From Rhodobacter aestuarii (GTDB lineage Bacteria; Pseudomonadota; Alphaproteobacteria; Rhodobacterales; Rhodobacteraceae): 64,000 bases of DNA. Below, piece by piece: positions 52,255-60,394 of this stretch. Position 1 is the first letter of the stretch; the number at the start of each line of letters is the position of its first letter. The stretch is taken from assembly GCF_900156655.1 (NCBI RefSeq), contig NZ_FTOG01000004.1:220376-284375 (forward strand), given 5' to 3'. The notes below the pieces were generated by a model, which ran no database searches, had not been told where the DNA came from, and saw only the letters and a list, made by a program, of their open reading frames with translations. The position numbers and the translations under genes are program-made.

Positions 52255-52849
52255 TCGGCGCCAATTGATCCTTGGCGCTGGGGCTACGGTGCTGGCTGCG
52301 GGACTATTGCGCCCCGGTGCGGCTTTTGCGCTCACCGATGCCGAGGCGCGGGAACTGGTTTCACGTGCGGTGAATGACGTGAATGCCGCGATTGCCTCTG
52401 GCAAGACCGGCCCGGGGCTTTACGCGCAGTTCGAGGCGATCTTCACGAAATATGCCGATGTGGCCACGATTGGGCGCTCGGCCTTGGGTGTTGCCGCGCG
52501 TCAGGCGTCGGCGAGCCAGATGTCGGCCTTCACCAAGGCGTTTCGTGGTTACATCTCGCGCAAATATGGTCAGCGGTTCCGCGAGTTCATTGGCGCCCGG
52601 TTTGAGGTAGAAGGCGCGCGGAAAGTGAAAACCTTCTATGAGGTGAAAACCGTTGCGCATTTGCGCGGCCAAGCCCCGTTTGAGGTGCTGTGGCATGTGT
52701 CGGATCGTTCGGGCAAACGGCTCTTCTTCAACGTGATCATCGAGGGCGTGAACATGTTGGCGGCCGAGCGCACCGAAATTGGCGCGATGCTGGACGCGCG
52801 GCGCGGCAATATCGATGCTTTGATCGCGGATCTGAAAAACGCCAGCTAA
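52208..52849 (+). CDS. mlaC: Periplasmic phospholipid carrier MlaC
   Basis: A 213-residue periplasmic lipid carrier. A twin-arginine-like signal (RNDRRQLILGAGATVLAAGL) precedes the Tgt2/MlaC domain with IGRSALGVAARQAS. The ATG at 52208 has GAGGAG four bases upstream and overlaps mlaA by 47 bases; a shorter start at 52244 is possible but has a weaker binding site. A twin-Arg export of a lipid carrier is atypical, so check it. Followed by a strong terminator. Confidence 0.88.
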   Translation: MMKKPGIPMKTPMRNDRRQLILGAGATVLAAGLLRPGAAFALTDAEARELVSRAVNDVNAAIASGKTGPGLYAQFEAIFTKYADVATIGRSALGVAARQASASQMSAFTKAFRGYISRKYGQRFREFIGARFEVEGARKVKTFYEVKTVAHLRGQAPFEVLWHVSDRSGKRLFFNVIIEGVNMLAAERTEIGAMLDARRGNIDALIADLKNAS

Positions 52850-52870
52850 TCACGGCTGACAGCAGAATTG

Positions 52871-52900
52871 AAAACGCGGCCCCGGTGAGGGCCGCGTTTT
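52871..52900. terminator. Bidirectional terminator between mlaC and PBP1A gene
   Basis: AAAACGCGGCCC and its exact complement form a 12-base stem with a six-base loop, flanked by A and T tracts. It can end both converging transcripts. Confidence 0.88.
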
Positions 52901-52904
52901 GTCT

Positions 52905-55157
52905 TTAGTAAAGCTGGCGCAAGAGCGAGTCGATCGCTTCGCCAAGGCTTTGCGGGCGCTGTGGTTCGGGCGCAGGTCCGCCGGGGCGGATCAATTGGCC
53001 ATTGACCACCGGCACGCCGCCTTCGGGGATCGGGTCGCCCGAAGACCAAACCTGCCCCGGATAGGCGTTGGAGCCCGCATAAGGGTCGGGCTGGCCGCGC
53101 CATTCGGCAGGGTCGGCCATCGGCAGCGGGGTCACAGGCTGCCCCGCTTCCACCCGTGTCATCACTGCGTGCCAAATATCGGCGGGAAGCCCGCCGCCCG
53201 TCACGCCAGTGAGCGGCTTGTTATTGTCATAGCCCATCCAGACGCCCGCCACATAATCGGCGGTAAAGCCAATGAACCACGCATCCCGCGCGGCTTGGGT
53301 GGTGCCGGTTTTGCCTGCCGCCTCGCGCCCCTCAAGCTTCGCGCGCTGCCCGGTGCCTTGCTCGACCCCTTGGTGCATCATCCAGATCAACTCGCGCGCG
53401 GCTTTTTCCGAAATCACCCGCTCACCCATGCCACCGCCGGCGCCAAAGAGCGGTTCTTTATCGCCGCGCAGGCGCAGGTCAGTGAGCCCATAGGGTCGGA
53501 CCGAGGAGCCGCCATTCAAAATGCCCGCGAAAGCCCCGGTCATTTCCAGCAGCGTCGATTCAGACACGCCCAGCACCACGGCAGGGCCTTCGGCGAGTTT
53601 CGAGGCAAAGCCAAAATCGGTGGCCGCGCGGCGCACCGCGTCAAAGCCCACGGCTTGGCCCACGCGCACGGTGGCGGTGTTGATGGATTTGGCAAGCGCC
53701 ATCCAGAGCGGGATCGGCCCCAAATAGCCGCCACCATAGTTTTTCGGCGTCCATGGCCCAGAGCCGGGCACCGAAATCGTCAACGGTGCGTCTTCCACAA
53801 TCGTGTCGGGCGTCCAGCCCATGTCGAGCGCCACCGCATAGACGAACGGTTTGAAGGTGGAGCCGGTTTGGCGGCGCGCTTGCGTGGCGCGGTTGAATGC
53901 GCCCGAGACTTTGGAGGCGCGCCCGCCCACCATCGCGCGCACCGCGCCATCGGCAGACATCACCACAATCGCCGCTTCCGCGGTGGACCCTGCGCGGACC
54001 TTGGTTTCAAAGATCTCTTTAAGCGCTTCTTCCGCGGCGGTCTGGATGCGTTGGTCGAGCGTCGTGCGAATGACCACATCTTCCGTTGTGTCTTTCGACA
54101 AAAAGTCCGGAATGCTGTCCATCACCCAATCGGCAAAATAGCCGCCCGCGCGCGCTTGCGCGGCTTCCGAAAGCGTGGCCGGATTGGCGCGGGCTTTTTG
54201 CCATTCTGCATCGGTCAAGAACCCTTGGTCATGCATTAGGGCCAGCACCATGCCTGCCCGCTCTTGCGAGCGTTTGAGGTTTGTTGTCGGCGCATAGGTT
54301 GAAGGCGCTTTCAAAAGCCCGGCCAGCATCGCGGCCTGTTGCGCATTCACATTGGCCGCCGAAATCCCGAAATAGCGCTGTGCGGCAGCTTCAAAGCCGC
54401 GTGCCCCCGCGCCAAGATAGGCGCGGTTGAGGTAGATCGTCAGGATCTCATCCTTGGAGTATTTGACCTCCATCGCCAGCGCATAGGGGATTTCCTTGAT
54501 CTTGCGGGTGATCCCGCCCGAGCGGCAGTCGTTTTCGTACTCGGCTTCGGTCTTCCACTGCTTTTGGTCATAAGGCACACCAAGACAGAGTAGCTTGGCG
54601 ACCTGTTGGGTGATGGTGGAGCCACCGTTGCCCGAGAGCGGGCCACGCCCTTCGGATAGGTTGATTTTGATCGCCGAGGCGATGCCGCGTGGTGAAACGC
54701 CGAAATGGCGATAGAAGCGCCGGTCCTCGGTGGCGACGACCGCGTTTTTCAAAAAGGGCGAGACGCTGCCAGCCGTGGTTTGCCCGCCAAAGGTTTCACC
54801 GCGCCAAGCAAAGACCTTGCCGTTTTCGTCGAGCAATGTGACCGAGCCTCGGTTGCGGCCATCCAAAAGCGCGGTGTAGTCGGGCAATTGCGCGTAGAAG
54901 TAAAAAGTCGCAAGGCCAAGGATCAACACCACCACTGCGCCCGAACGCCAGGTGAACCCCCAAATAATCCGCCAGATCAGGCTGAAGAGGCCGAGAATAA
55001 AGCCAGAAATCGGGCCGCGAGGGCGCGGGCTACGCGGTTTGCGCGGCGGCTTCGCCTTCCGGGTTGGGGCGGATTTCGCCTTCGGTTTCGCTGCCGCTTT
55101 CGAAGGGTATCGCTTGTCTGCCACCAGCGGCCCACGCCGCCCGCCTGTTCCCGCCAT
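52905..55157 (-). CDS. Penicillin-binding protein 1A family (bifunctional)
   Basis: A 750-residue peptidoglycan synthase. A basic Pro/Lys-rich cytoplasmic tail of ~70 residues precedes one membrane helix (VVLILGLATFYFYAQL). The glycosyltransferase domain has ATEDRRFYRHFGVSPRGI and GGSTITQQVAK. The transpeptidase domain has Ser in GSTFKPF, SxN as SIN and the KTGTT motif. It ends in a Pro/Gly-rich tail. The 37-residue basic start is longer than in E. coli. Confidence 0.93.
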   Translation of the reverse strand: MAGTGGRRGPLVADKRYPSKAAAKPKAKSAPTRKAKPPRKPRSPRPRGPISGFILGLFSLIWRIIWGFTWRSGAVVVLILGLATFYFYAQLPDYTALLDGRNRGSVTLLDENGKVFAWRGETFGGQTTAGSVSPFLKNAVVATEDRRFYRHFGVSPRGIASAIKINLSEGRGPLSGNGGSTITQQVAKLLCLGVPYDQKQWKTEAEYENDCRSGGITRKIKEIPYALAMEVKYSKDEILTIYLNRAYLGAGARGFEAAAQRYFGISAANVNAQQAAMLAGLLKAPSTYAPTTNLKRSQERAGMVLALMHDQGFLTDAEWQKARANPATLSEAAQARAGGYFADWVMDSIPDFLSKDTTEDVVIRTTLDQRIQTAAEEALKEIFETKVRAGSTAEAAIVVMSADGAVRAMVGGRASKVSGAFNRATQARRQTGSTFKPFVYAVALDMGWTPDTIVEDAPLTISVPGSGPWTPKNYGGGYLGPIPLWMALAKSINTATVRVGQAVGFDAVRRAATDFGFASKLAEGPAVVLGVSESTLLEMTGAFAGILNGGSSVRPYGLTDLRLRGDKEPLFGAGGGMGERVISEKAARELIWMMHQGVEQGTGQRAKLEGREAAGKTGTTQAARDAWFIGFTADYVAGVWMGYDNNKPLTGVTGGGLPADIWHAVMTRVEAGQPVTPLPMADPAEWRGQPDPYAGSNAYPGQVWSSGDPIPEGGVPVVNGQLIRPGGPAPEPQRPQSLGEAIDSLLRQLY

Positions 55158-55218
55158 TGTCGTTCCATGCCCGTTGTTTCGGGCAACTTACACCGCCCGA
55201 TCCGCCATTTCGAGCCAC

Positions 55219-55249
55219 AAGCTTTCACGATTCGGTTTTTAGAAAGCTT
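55219..55249. promoter_or_regulatory. Inverted repeat in the glnK promoter region
   Basis: AAGCTTTC and GAAAGCTT are perfect arms 15 bases apart, upstream of the PII gene and about 60 bases from the divergent PBP gene. It probably is a protein site, though a hairpin cannot be excluded. Confidence 0.45.
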
Positions 55250-55254
55250 AAATA

Positions 55255-55279
55255 TTGTGCGCTGCGCACAAATTGTGCG
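55255..55279. promoter_or_regulatory. TTGTGCGC palindrome plus third half-site
   Basis: TTGTGCGC-T-GCGCACAA is a perfect dyad, and TTGTGCG follows two bases later. Such clustered half-sites suggest a nitrogen-linked operator (for example NtrC type), but no sigma-54 motif was found. 145 bases before the GTG start of the PII gene. Confidence 0.5.
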
Positions 55280-55415
55280 TTTTGGGCGTTGAATCGGATT
55301 TTGCCTGCTTAGGAAACAGGCGGCCATCCTTGTGCCTGACGGCCTTCCCAAGCCTTCTACGGCAGTGCGGTGCCTCCGGGCATCGGGGAGTGCTGACAAT
55401 AGGAAGGGACATCCA

Positions 55416-55754
55416 GTGAAACTCATCATTGCAGCAATCAAGCCGTTCAAGCTCGAGGAGGTGCGCGAAGCGCTCACCGCTATCGGCGTGCGCGGCATGA
55501 TGGTGACTGAGATTAAAGGCTTCGGCGCACAGTCGGGCCACACGGAAATTTATCGCGGTGCGGAATATGCCGTGAACTTCGTGCCGAAGGTGAAGCTCGA
55601 AATCGTCGTGGCCGATGGCCTTGCCGATGAAGTTGTCGAGACGATCCTGAAAGCCGCCAAGACCGATAAAATCGGCGACGGCAAAATCTTCGTGCTCGAC
55701 GTCAATCAGGCCGTGCGGGTTCGTACCGCCGAAGCCGGCGACGACGCGCTCTAA
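55416..55754 (+). CDS. glnK: PII nitrogen regulatory protein
   Basis: A 112-residue PII protein that senses ATP/ADP and 2-oxoglutarate and is uridylylated on Tyr51 in TEIYRGAEY. The start MKLIIAAIKPFKLEEVREAL and the C-terminal signature KIGDGKIFVLDV are canonical. The start codon is GTG (55416), with AGGAAGGGAC upstream. Because it is directly linked to amtB it is probably GlnK rather than GlnB. Confidence 0.95.
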   Translation: MKLIIAAIKPFKLEEVREALTAIGVRGMMVTEIKGFGAQSGHTEIYRGAEYAVNFVPKVKLEIVVADGLADEVVETILKAAKTDKIGDGKIFVLDVNQAVRVRTAEAGDDAL

Positions 55755-55778
55755 GCAAGCTCAGGGGGACCAGAGACA

Positions 55779-57128
55779 ATGAAAAACCTTGCAAAAATTT
55801 CGGGCCTCTCGGCGGCGCTTTCCGCGCTGGCGCTGCCCGCTTTCGCTCAGGAAGCGACTGAAGTCGTTGCCGAAGTCGTCGAAGCTGCCGGCCCGATCGT
55901 TGATAAAGGCGACGTGGCGTGGATGATGACCGCGACGCTGCTCGTTCTGTTCATGATCATCCCGGGCCTTGCGCTGTTTTACGGTGGCCTCGTCCGCACG
56001 AAAAACATGCTCTCGGTGCTGATGCAAACCACGATGATCACCTCGGTGGTGATGATCGTTTGGGTGCTTTGGGGTTACTCTTTCGCCTTCGGCGGCAGCT
56101 CCTCGCCGTTCTGGGGCGGCCTTGGCAAACTCTTCTTGTCGGGCGTGAACGCGGATTCGACCGCGGCCACCTTCACCGATGGCGTCGAGATCCCGGAATA
56201 TCTGTTCATCGCCTTCCAGATGACCTTCGCCGCGATCACCCCGGCCCTTTATGTGGGTGCCTTTGCTGAGCGCGTGAAATTCTCGGCCGTGATCCTGTTC
56301 ACCGTGCTGTGGGTGACCGTTGTCTACTTCCCGATCGCCCACATGGTGTGGGATGGCGCTGGCCTGATCTTCAACTGGGGCGCTGTTGACTTTGCTGGCG
56401 GCACCGTTGTGCACATCAACGCTGGTATCACCGCTCTGGTCTTCGCCTTCGTCATTGGCCCGCGTCTTGGCCTTGGCAAAGAGAACATGGCCCCCCACTC
56501 GATGACGCTGACCATGGTCGGTGCGGCGATGCTGTGGGTTGGTTGGTTCGGCTTCAACGCCGGTTCGAACCTCGAAGCCACCTCGGGTGCGACCCTTGCG
56601 ATGATCAACACCTTCGTCTGCACCGCCGCCGCTGTGGTGAGCTGGGCTGCCGTTGAAGCGATCTTCCGTGGCAAAGCCTCGGGTCTGGGCGCTGCTTCGG
56701 GTATGGTTGCTGGCCTCGTTGCCATCACCCCGGCTTGCGGCACCTCGGGTCCGGTTGGCTCGATCGTGCTCGGCCTTCTTGTCTCGCCGATCTGCTACTT
56801 CTTCGTGACCAAAGTGAAGTCGATGCTGAAATACGACGACAGCCTTGACGTCTTCGGCGTGCACGGCATCGGTGGTATCGTCGGCGCGATCATGACCGGC
56901 GTGCTGATGGCTCCGGCCTTCGGCGGCATCGGCGACGCGGACTTCTCGATCGCTTCGCAAGTCTTCATCCAAGCCAAAGCCGTTGTGCTGACGATCGTTT
57001 GGGCCGGCGTGGGCTCGCTGATCCTGCTCTACATCGTCAAAGCCATCACCGGCCTGCGTGTGGCTGCCGATGACGAGCGTCAAGGTCTCGACCTCACGAC
57101 CCACGGCGAGAGCGCCTACCACTCGTAA
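55779..57128 (+). CDS. amtB: Ammonium transporter
   Basis: A 449-residue Amt/Rh channel with an N-terminal signal peptide (MKNLAKISGLSAALSALALP) and eleven hydrophobic helices. The family signatures DFAGGTVVHINAGI and the twin-His helices (HINAGI, FGVHGIGGIVGA) are present. It is inhibited by GlnK when nitrogen is ample. The codon choice is unusually uniform, with heavy use of GTC/CTC, consistent with high expression. It follows glnK by 24 bases. Confidence 0.95.
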   Translation: MKNLAKISGLSAALSALALPAFAQEATEVVAEVVEAAGPIVDKGDVAWMMTATLLVLFMIIPGLALFYGGLVRTKNMLSVLMQTTMITSVVMIVWVLWGYSFAFGGSSSPFWGGLGKLFLSGVNADSTAATFTDGVEIPEYLFIAFQMTFAAITPALYVGAFAERVKFSAVILFTVLWVTVVYFPIAHMVWDGAGLIFNWGAVDFAGGTVVHINAGITALVFAFVIGPRLGLGKENMAPHSMTLTMVGAAMLWVGWFGFNAGSNLEATSGATLAMINTFVCTAAAVVSWAAVEAIFRGKASGLGAASGMVAGLVAITPACGTSGPVGSIVLGLLVSPICYFFVTKVKSMLKYDDSLDVFGVHGIGGIVGAIMTGVLMAPAFGGIGDADFSIASQVFIQAKAVVLTIVWAGVGSLILLYIVKAITGLRVAADDERQGLDLTTHGESAYHS

Positions 57129-57148
57129 GAGTAAGGTCCAAGAAAACG

Positions 57149-57175
57149 AAAGGCCCGGGATCATCCCGGGCCTTT
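57149..57175 (+). terminator. amtB terminator
   Basis: AAAGGCCCGGGAT and ATCCCGGGCCTTT pair as a near-perfect 13-base stem with a minimal loop, followed by TTTGCTT. A strong intrinsic terminator. Confidence 0.9.
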
Positions 57176-57204
57176 TGCTTTGGTTGGTTTGCGTTCTGCC
57201 TGTA

Positions 57205-58734
57205 TCAGTCTGCCGGTCTTGCGGTGGGCTTGCGCAGGAACAGCGCGAGAGGGATGGCGCAAAGCGTGACCCACATCATCGCCTTGAAGTCATCGACGTA
57301 AGAGATCATCGCGGCTTGGGCGTTGACCGATTGGTTGATCACGCTCCAAAACGCGCCTTCGCCGCGTGTTAGGGTGAGCGACTGCATCAGCCCGCCCAAT
57401 TGCCCGCTCATCCGTGCGGCGAACTCCGGGTCGAGCAACGAGATATTCGCCACCAGTTCGGTGTGATTGATCTGCGTATTGCGGGTGAGCAGCAGCGTGA
57501 CAATCGAAATCCCGATGGACGAGCCGATGTTGCGCACAAGGCTGAAAAGGGCCGTCGCATCGCCGCGATATTGCGGATCAAGCGTGGCAAAGGCCACGGT
57601 GGAAAGCGGCACGAAAACAAGCCCCAACCCAAGCCCTTGCACAAAGCCAGAGACCACGATCAGCGTTGAATCCATCTGCGGGCCAAAGCCGGTCATGATG
57701 TAGAGCGACCACGCGGTGAGCAAAAGCCCCGTCACCACCAGTTTGCGGGCATCGACGACGCGCAAGAGTTTGCCTGCTGCGATCATGGTGATCATCGTGC
57801 CCATGCCGCGTGGGGCCATCACCACGCCAGTGGTAATGATCGGATATTGGAAAATGCCCGAAAGCATCGGCGGCAGAAGGGCGAGTGACGAGAGAAGAAT
57901 GATCCCGATCACGAAGATGAAGACGAGCCCGGTGACAAAGTTGCGGTCTTTGAACATGCCGGGTTCCAAGAACGGATGCTCGGTCCCCAAAATCCAGATC
58001 ACGAAGACCCAAAAGCCTGAAAGCGCGATGCCAAGCTCGATCCAAATCTCGGCGGCGTTGAACCAATCCACCTCGCCGCCGCGGTCGAGCATCAGTTGCA
58101 GCGCACCGACGCCGATGGCCAAAGCCGCAAAGCCGATGAAGTCAAAACGCCGAATGCGCCGTGCCATATGCGGCAGGTAGGCGGCACAGCCGAGGAGCGC
58201 CACCGCGCCCAAAGGCACGTTGATATAAAAGACCCAGCGCCAGTTGATTGTGTCCGTCAGATATCCGCCCAAGGTGGGGCCGATGATCGGGCCGACCATG
58301 ATCCCCGCGCCCCAGATCGCCATCGCTTGGCCGTGCTTTTCGCGCGGGTTGATATCGAGCAGGAAGGTTTGGCTCAGCGGCACGATGGCCGCGCCAAAAA
58401 CCCCTTGGGCAAGGCGAAAGAGCACCATCGTCTCAAGGCTCCACGCGATGCCGCACAGCATTGAGGCCGCCACAAAGCCAATGATCGAGGCGATGAACAC
58501 CTCTTTCCGGCCATAGCGTTCAGAGAACCAGCCCGTCAGCGGCGTGGCGATGGCTGCCGCCACGATATATGAGGTCAGAACCCAGTTGATCGTATCCGAG
58601 GAGGCGCCCAAATCGGCGCGCATCGCGGGCAGGGCCACATTGGCGATGGTGGTGTCGAGCACCTGCATGATGGTGGCCAGCATCAAGGAGGCGGTGATCA
58701 GCCCCTTGTGCGGAACCTCGGTGGGCGCGCTCAT
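57205..58734 (-). CDS. emrB: EmrB/QacA-type multidrug efflux MFS transporter
   Basis: A 509-residue DHA2-family proton antiporter with about 14 helices. Motif A (GWFSERYGRKEVF) and the opening MLATIMQVLDTTIANVALPAM, cited as LDTTIANVALPAM, are typical. It forms a tripartite pump with EmrA; no outer-membrane factor lies nearby. It is followed in the same strand by emrA and marR. Confidence 0.92.
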   Translation of the reverse strand: MSAPTEVPHKGLITASLMLATIMQVLDTTIANVALPAMRADLGASSDTINWVLTSYIVAAAIATPLTGWFSERYGRKEVFIASIIGFVAASMLCGIAWSLETMVLFRLAQGVFGAAIVPLSQTFLLDINPREKHGQAMAIWGAGIMVGPIIGPTLGGYLTDTINWRWVFYINVPLGAVALLGCAAYLPHMARRIRRFDFIGFAALAIGVGALQLMLDRGGEVDWFNAAEIWIELGIALSGFWVFVIWILGTEHPFLEPGMFKDRNFVTGLVFIFVIGIILLSSLALLPPMLSGIFQYPIITTGVVMAPRGMGTMITMIAAGKLLRVVDARKLVVTGLLLTAWSLYIMTGFGPQMDSTLIVVSGFVQGLGLGLVFVPLSTVAFATLDPQYRGDATALFSLVRNIGSSIGISIVTLLLTRNTQINHTELVANISLLDPEFAARMSGQLGGLMQSLTLTRGEGAFWSVINQSVNAQAAMISYVDDFKAMMWVTLCAIPLALFLRKPTARPAD

Positions 58735-58737
58735 GGC

Positions 58738-59826
58738 TTATTCTCCGGTCGCGGCCTGCGCGGGGGTGGCTTCGAGCCCCATCACCAGCGCATCGAGATG
58801 CGTCTGCGCTTTGGTATCCACCGTGACCGAGGCTGAAAGCCCGGTGCGCAGCCCCTCAAGGTTGCTGCCGGGCACAAGGCGCAGGGTTACCGGAACACGC
58901 TGGGTCACCTTCACCCAGTTGCCGGTGGCGTTTTGCGCGGGCAGGATCGAAAATTCCGCCCCGGTGCCTGCGCCCACGGCTTCCAGCACCGCTTCATAGT
59001 CACGGCCCGGGAAGGCGTCGAATTCGATCGTGGCCTTTTGCCCGGGGGCCATGTGGCCGATTTGGGTCTCTTTGAAATTCGCCTCAATCCATGTGTCGTC
59101 GGTTTCGACGAGCGAGAAGAGAGAGGCGCCCGCGGTGACGAACTGACCGGTTTTGAAGCTGCCCGCCTTATAGACCACGCCGTCGGCGGGGGCTTTCACT
59201 GTGGTTTGGCTCAGATCATAGGCGGCTTGGTCGCGCGCCACGAGCGCGGCCTGCACGGTCGGGTGATCATCGGTTTTGACATCTGGGTTGCCGCCCAAAG
59301 CGGCCAGCGCGGCGGCCACGTTTTGCTTGGCCGCGGAAAGCGTTTCAAGCGCGGAGGAGGCATCATGGCGCGCGGCATCCAGCGCCGATTGCGTGCCTGC
59401 GCCGCGCGCGGTGATTTGCTGTTGGCGCTCAAGCTCGCTTTGCAGGTAATCGGCGTTGTCTTGCGCCACCTTTTCTTGCGCCACAGCAGCAGCCCAAGCG
59501 GCGCGCAATTGTTCGACCCCAAGCCGGGCTTGGGCAAGCGATGCTTCGGCTTGCGCAAGCGCGAGTTCATAGGGTTGCGGGTCAACGCGGAAAAGCGGTG
59601 CGCCCGCTTTCACCACCGCATTGTCAGCAATGAAGACCTCTGTCACCCGGCCCGAAAGCTGGGAGGCGACGGAAATACGGGCTTGTTGCACGGCGGCATT
59701 CTCGGTCGATTCGTAACGGCCCGAGGCAAGCCAGACCCATAGACCGCCTGCCACAAGTGCCAGCGGCAGGGCGGCCATCAGGAGTTTCTTCGGAGACTTC
59801 TTTGGGGCAACTGTTTCAGCGGTCAT
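58738..59826 (-). CDS. emrA: EmrA-type membrane fusion protein
   Basis: A 362-residue HlyD-family periplasmic adaptor. One N-terminal helix (PLALVAGGLWVWLASGRY) is followed by a lipoyl-like domain and a coiled-coil hairpin (about 90-190, rich in Ala/Gln). The barrel end carries RVPVTLRLVPG. It links EmrB to a TolC partner. The start overlaps marR by 11 bases. Confidence 0.9.
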   Translation of the reverse strand: MTAETVAPKKSPKKLLMAALPLALVAGGLWVWLASGRYESTENAAVQQARISVASQLSGRVTEVFIADNAVVKAGAPLFRVDPQPYELALAQAEASLAQARLGVEQLRAAWAAAVAQEKVAQDNADYLQSELERQQQITARGAGTQSALDAARHDASSALETLSAAKQNVAAALAALGGNPDVKTDDHPTVQAALVARDQAAYDLSQTTVKAPADGVVYKAGSFKTGQFVTAGASLFSLVETDDTWIEANFKETQIGHMAPGQKATIEFDAFPGRDYEAVLEAVGAGTGAEFSILPAQNATGNWVKVTQRVPVTLRLVPGSNLEGLRTGLSASVTVDTKAQTHLDALVMGLEATPAQAATGE

Positions 59827-60274
59827 GGTCGGTCTCGGTCGTGTGGGAAAGGTTGGAAATGATCTGGCGCAGCGCGGCCATCAGTTGTTCGACGATGGCG
59901 GGGTCCAGCCCCGCCAGTGCATCGGCGTAAATTGTTTCGGCGATTTCTTTGGCTTGGCCGATCACCGCACGCGTCTTGTCGGTGGCATGCAGAATACGGA
60001 TGCGCCGGTCATGCGGGTCGGGCTGGCGTTCGACCCAGCCGCCCTCTTGCATCCGGTCGGCAAGTCGGCTGAGCGAAATCGGTTCGATTTCCAGCAATTC
60101 AGCCAACCGCGCCTGCGGTTGGGGGCCGCCGCGCATCAGATGCACCAAGAGCCGCCATTGCGCCGAAGTCAGGCCCAATTCTGCGGCGCGTACCTCAAAC
60201 CGGCGGCGCAGCAGCCGCGTTGCATCATGCATAAGAAAGCCAAGGCTTTCGGGGGGAAGTTCGCAATCGCTCAT
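59816..60274 (-). CDS. MarR-family transcriptional repressor
   Basis: A 152-residue winged-helix regulator with RLAELLEIEPISLSRLADRM as recognition helix region and a wing DPHDRRIRILHATDKTR. First gene of the operon with emrA and emrB, so it very likely represses them and is released by the pumped drugs. A palindrome 32 bases upstream is the probable operator. Confidence 0.92.
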   Translation of the reverse strand: MSDCELPPESLGFLMHDATRLLRRRFEVRAAELGLTSAQWRLLVHLMRGGPQPQARLAELLEIEPISLSRLADRMQEGGWVERQPDPHDRRIRILHATDKTRAVIGQAKEIAETIYADALAGLDPAIVEQLMAALRQIISNLSHTTETDHDR

Positions 60275-60290
60275 GTGGACCCTCTAAGAG

Positions 60291-60319
60291 ATAAGCGGGT
60301 ATATTATAAGCGTGCTTAT
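60291..60319. promoter_or_regulatory. Candidate MarR operator
   Basis: ATAAGC-GT-GCTTAT (60306-60319) is a perfect dyad of 14 bases, and a further ATAAGCG half-site sits at 60291-60297. They lie just upstream of the marR start in a locally AT-rich promoter-like stretch. Confidence 0.55.
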
Positions 60320-60348
60320 GATTTCAAGGGCCGGACGCGCAAAATGCA

Positions 60349-60374
60349 AAGGGCGGCCCCGCAGGACCGCCCTT
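60349..60374 (-). terminator. Terminator of the aminotransferase operon
   Basis: On the minus strand AAGGGCGG and CCGCCCTT pair as an eight-base stem with a ten-base loop, followed by TGCATTTTG. Placed just after the aminotransferase stop. Confidence 0.7.
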
Positions 60375-60394
60375 CTCACGCGTTTTTGTGCAGA

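Noticed and set aside
52899..54239. 446-residue plus-strand ORF across the PBP1A gene
   Set aside because: Antisense of conserved transpeptidase motifs; no domains.
55360..55410. Sigma-54 promoter before the PII gene
   Set aside because: No GG-N10-GC with the right context was found; GG and GC pairs here have the wrong spacing.
55761..57164. 467-residue minus-strand ORF across amtB
   Set aside because: Antisense to a canonical ammonium transporter; contains only low-complexity His/Asp/Arg stretches.
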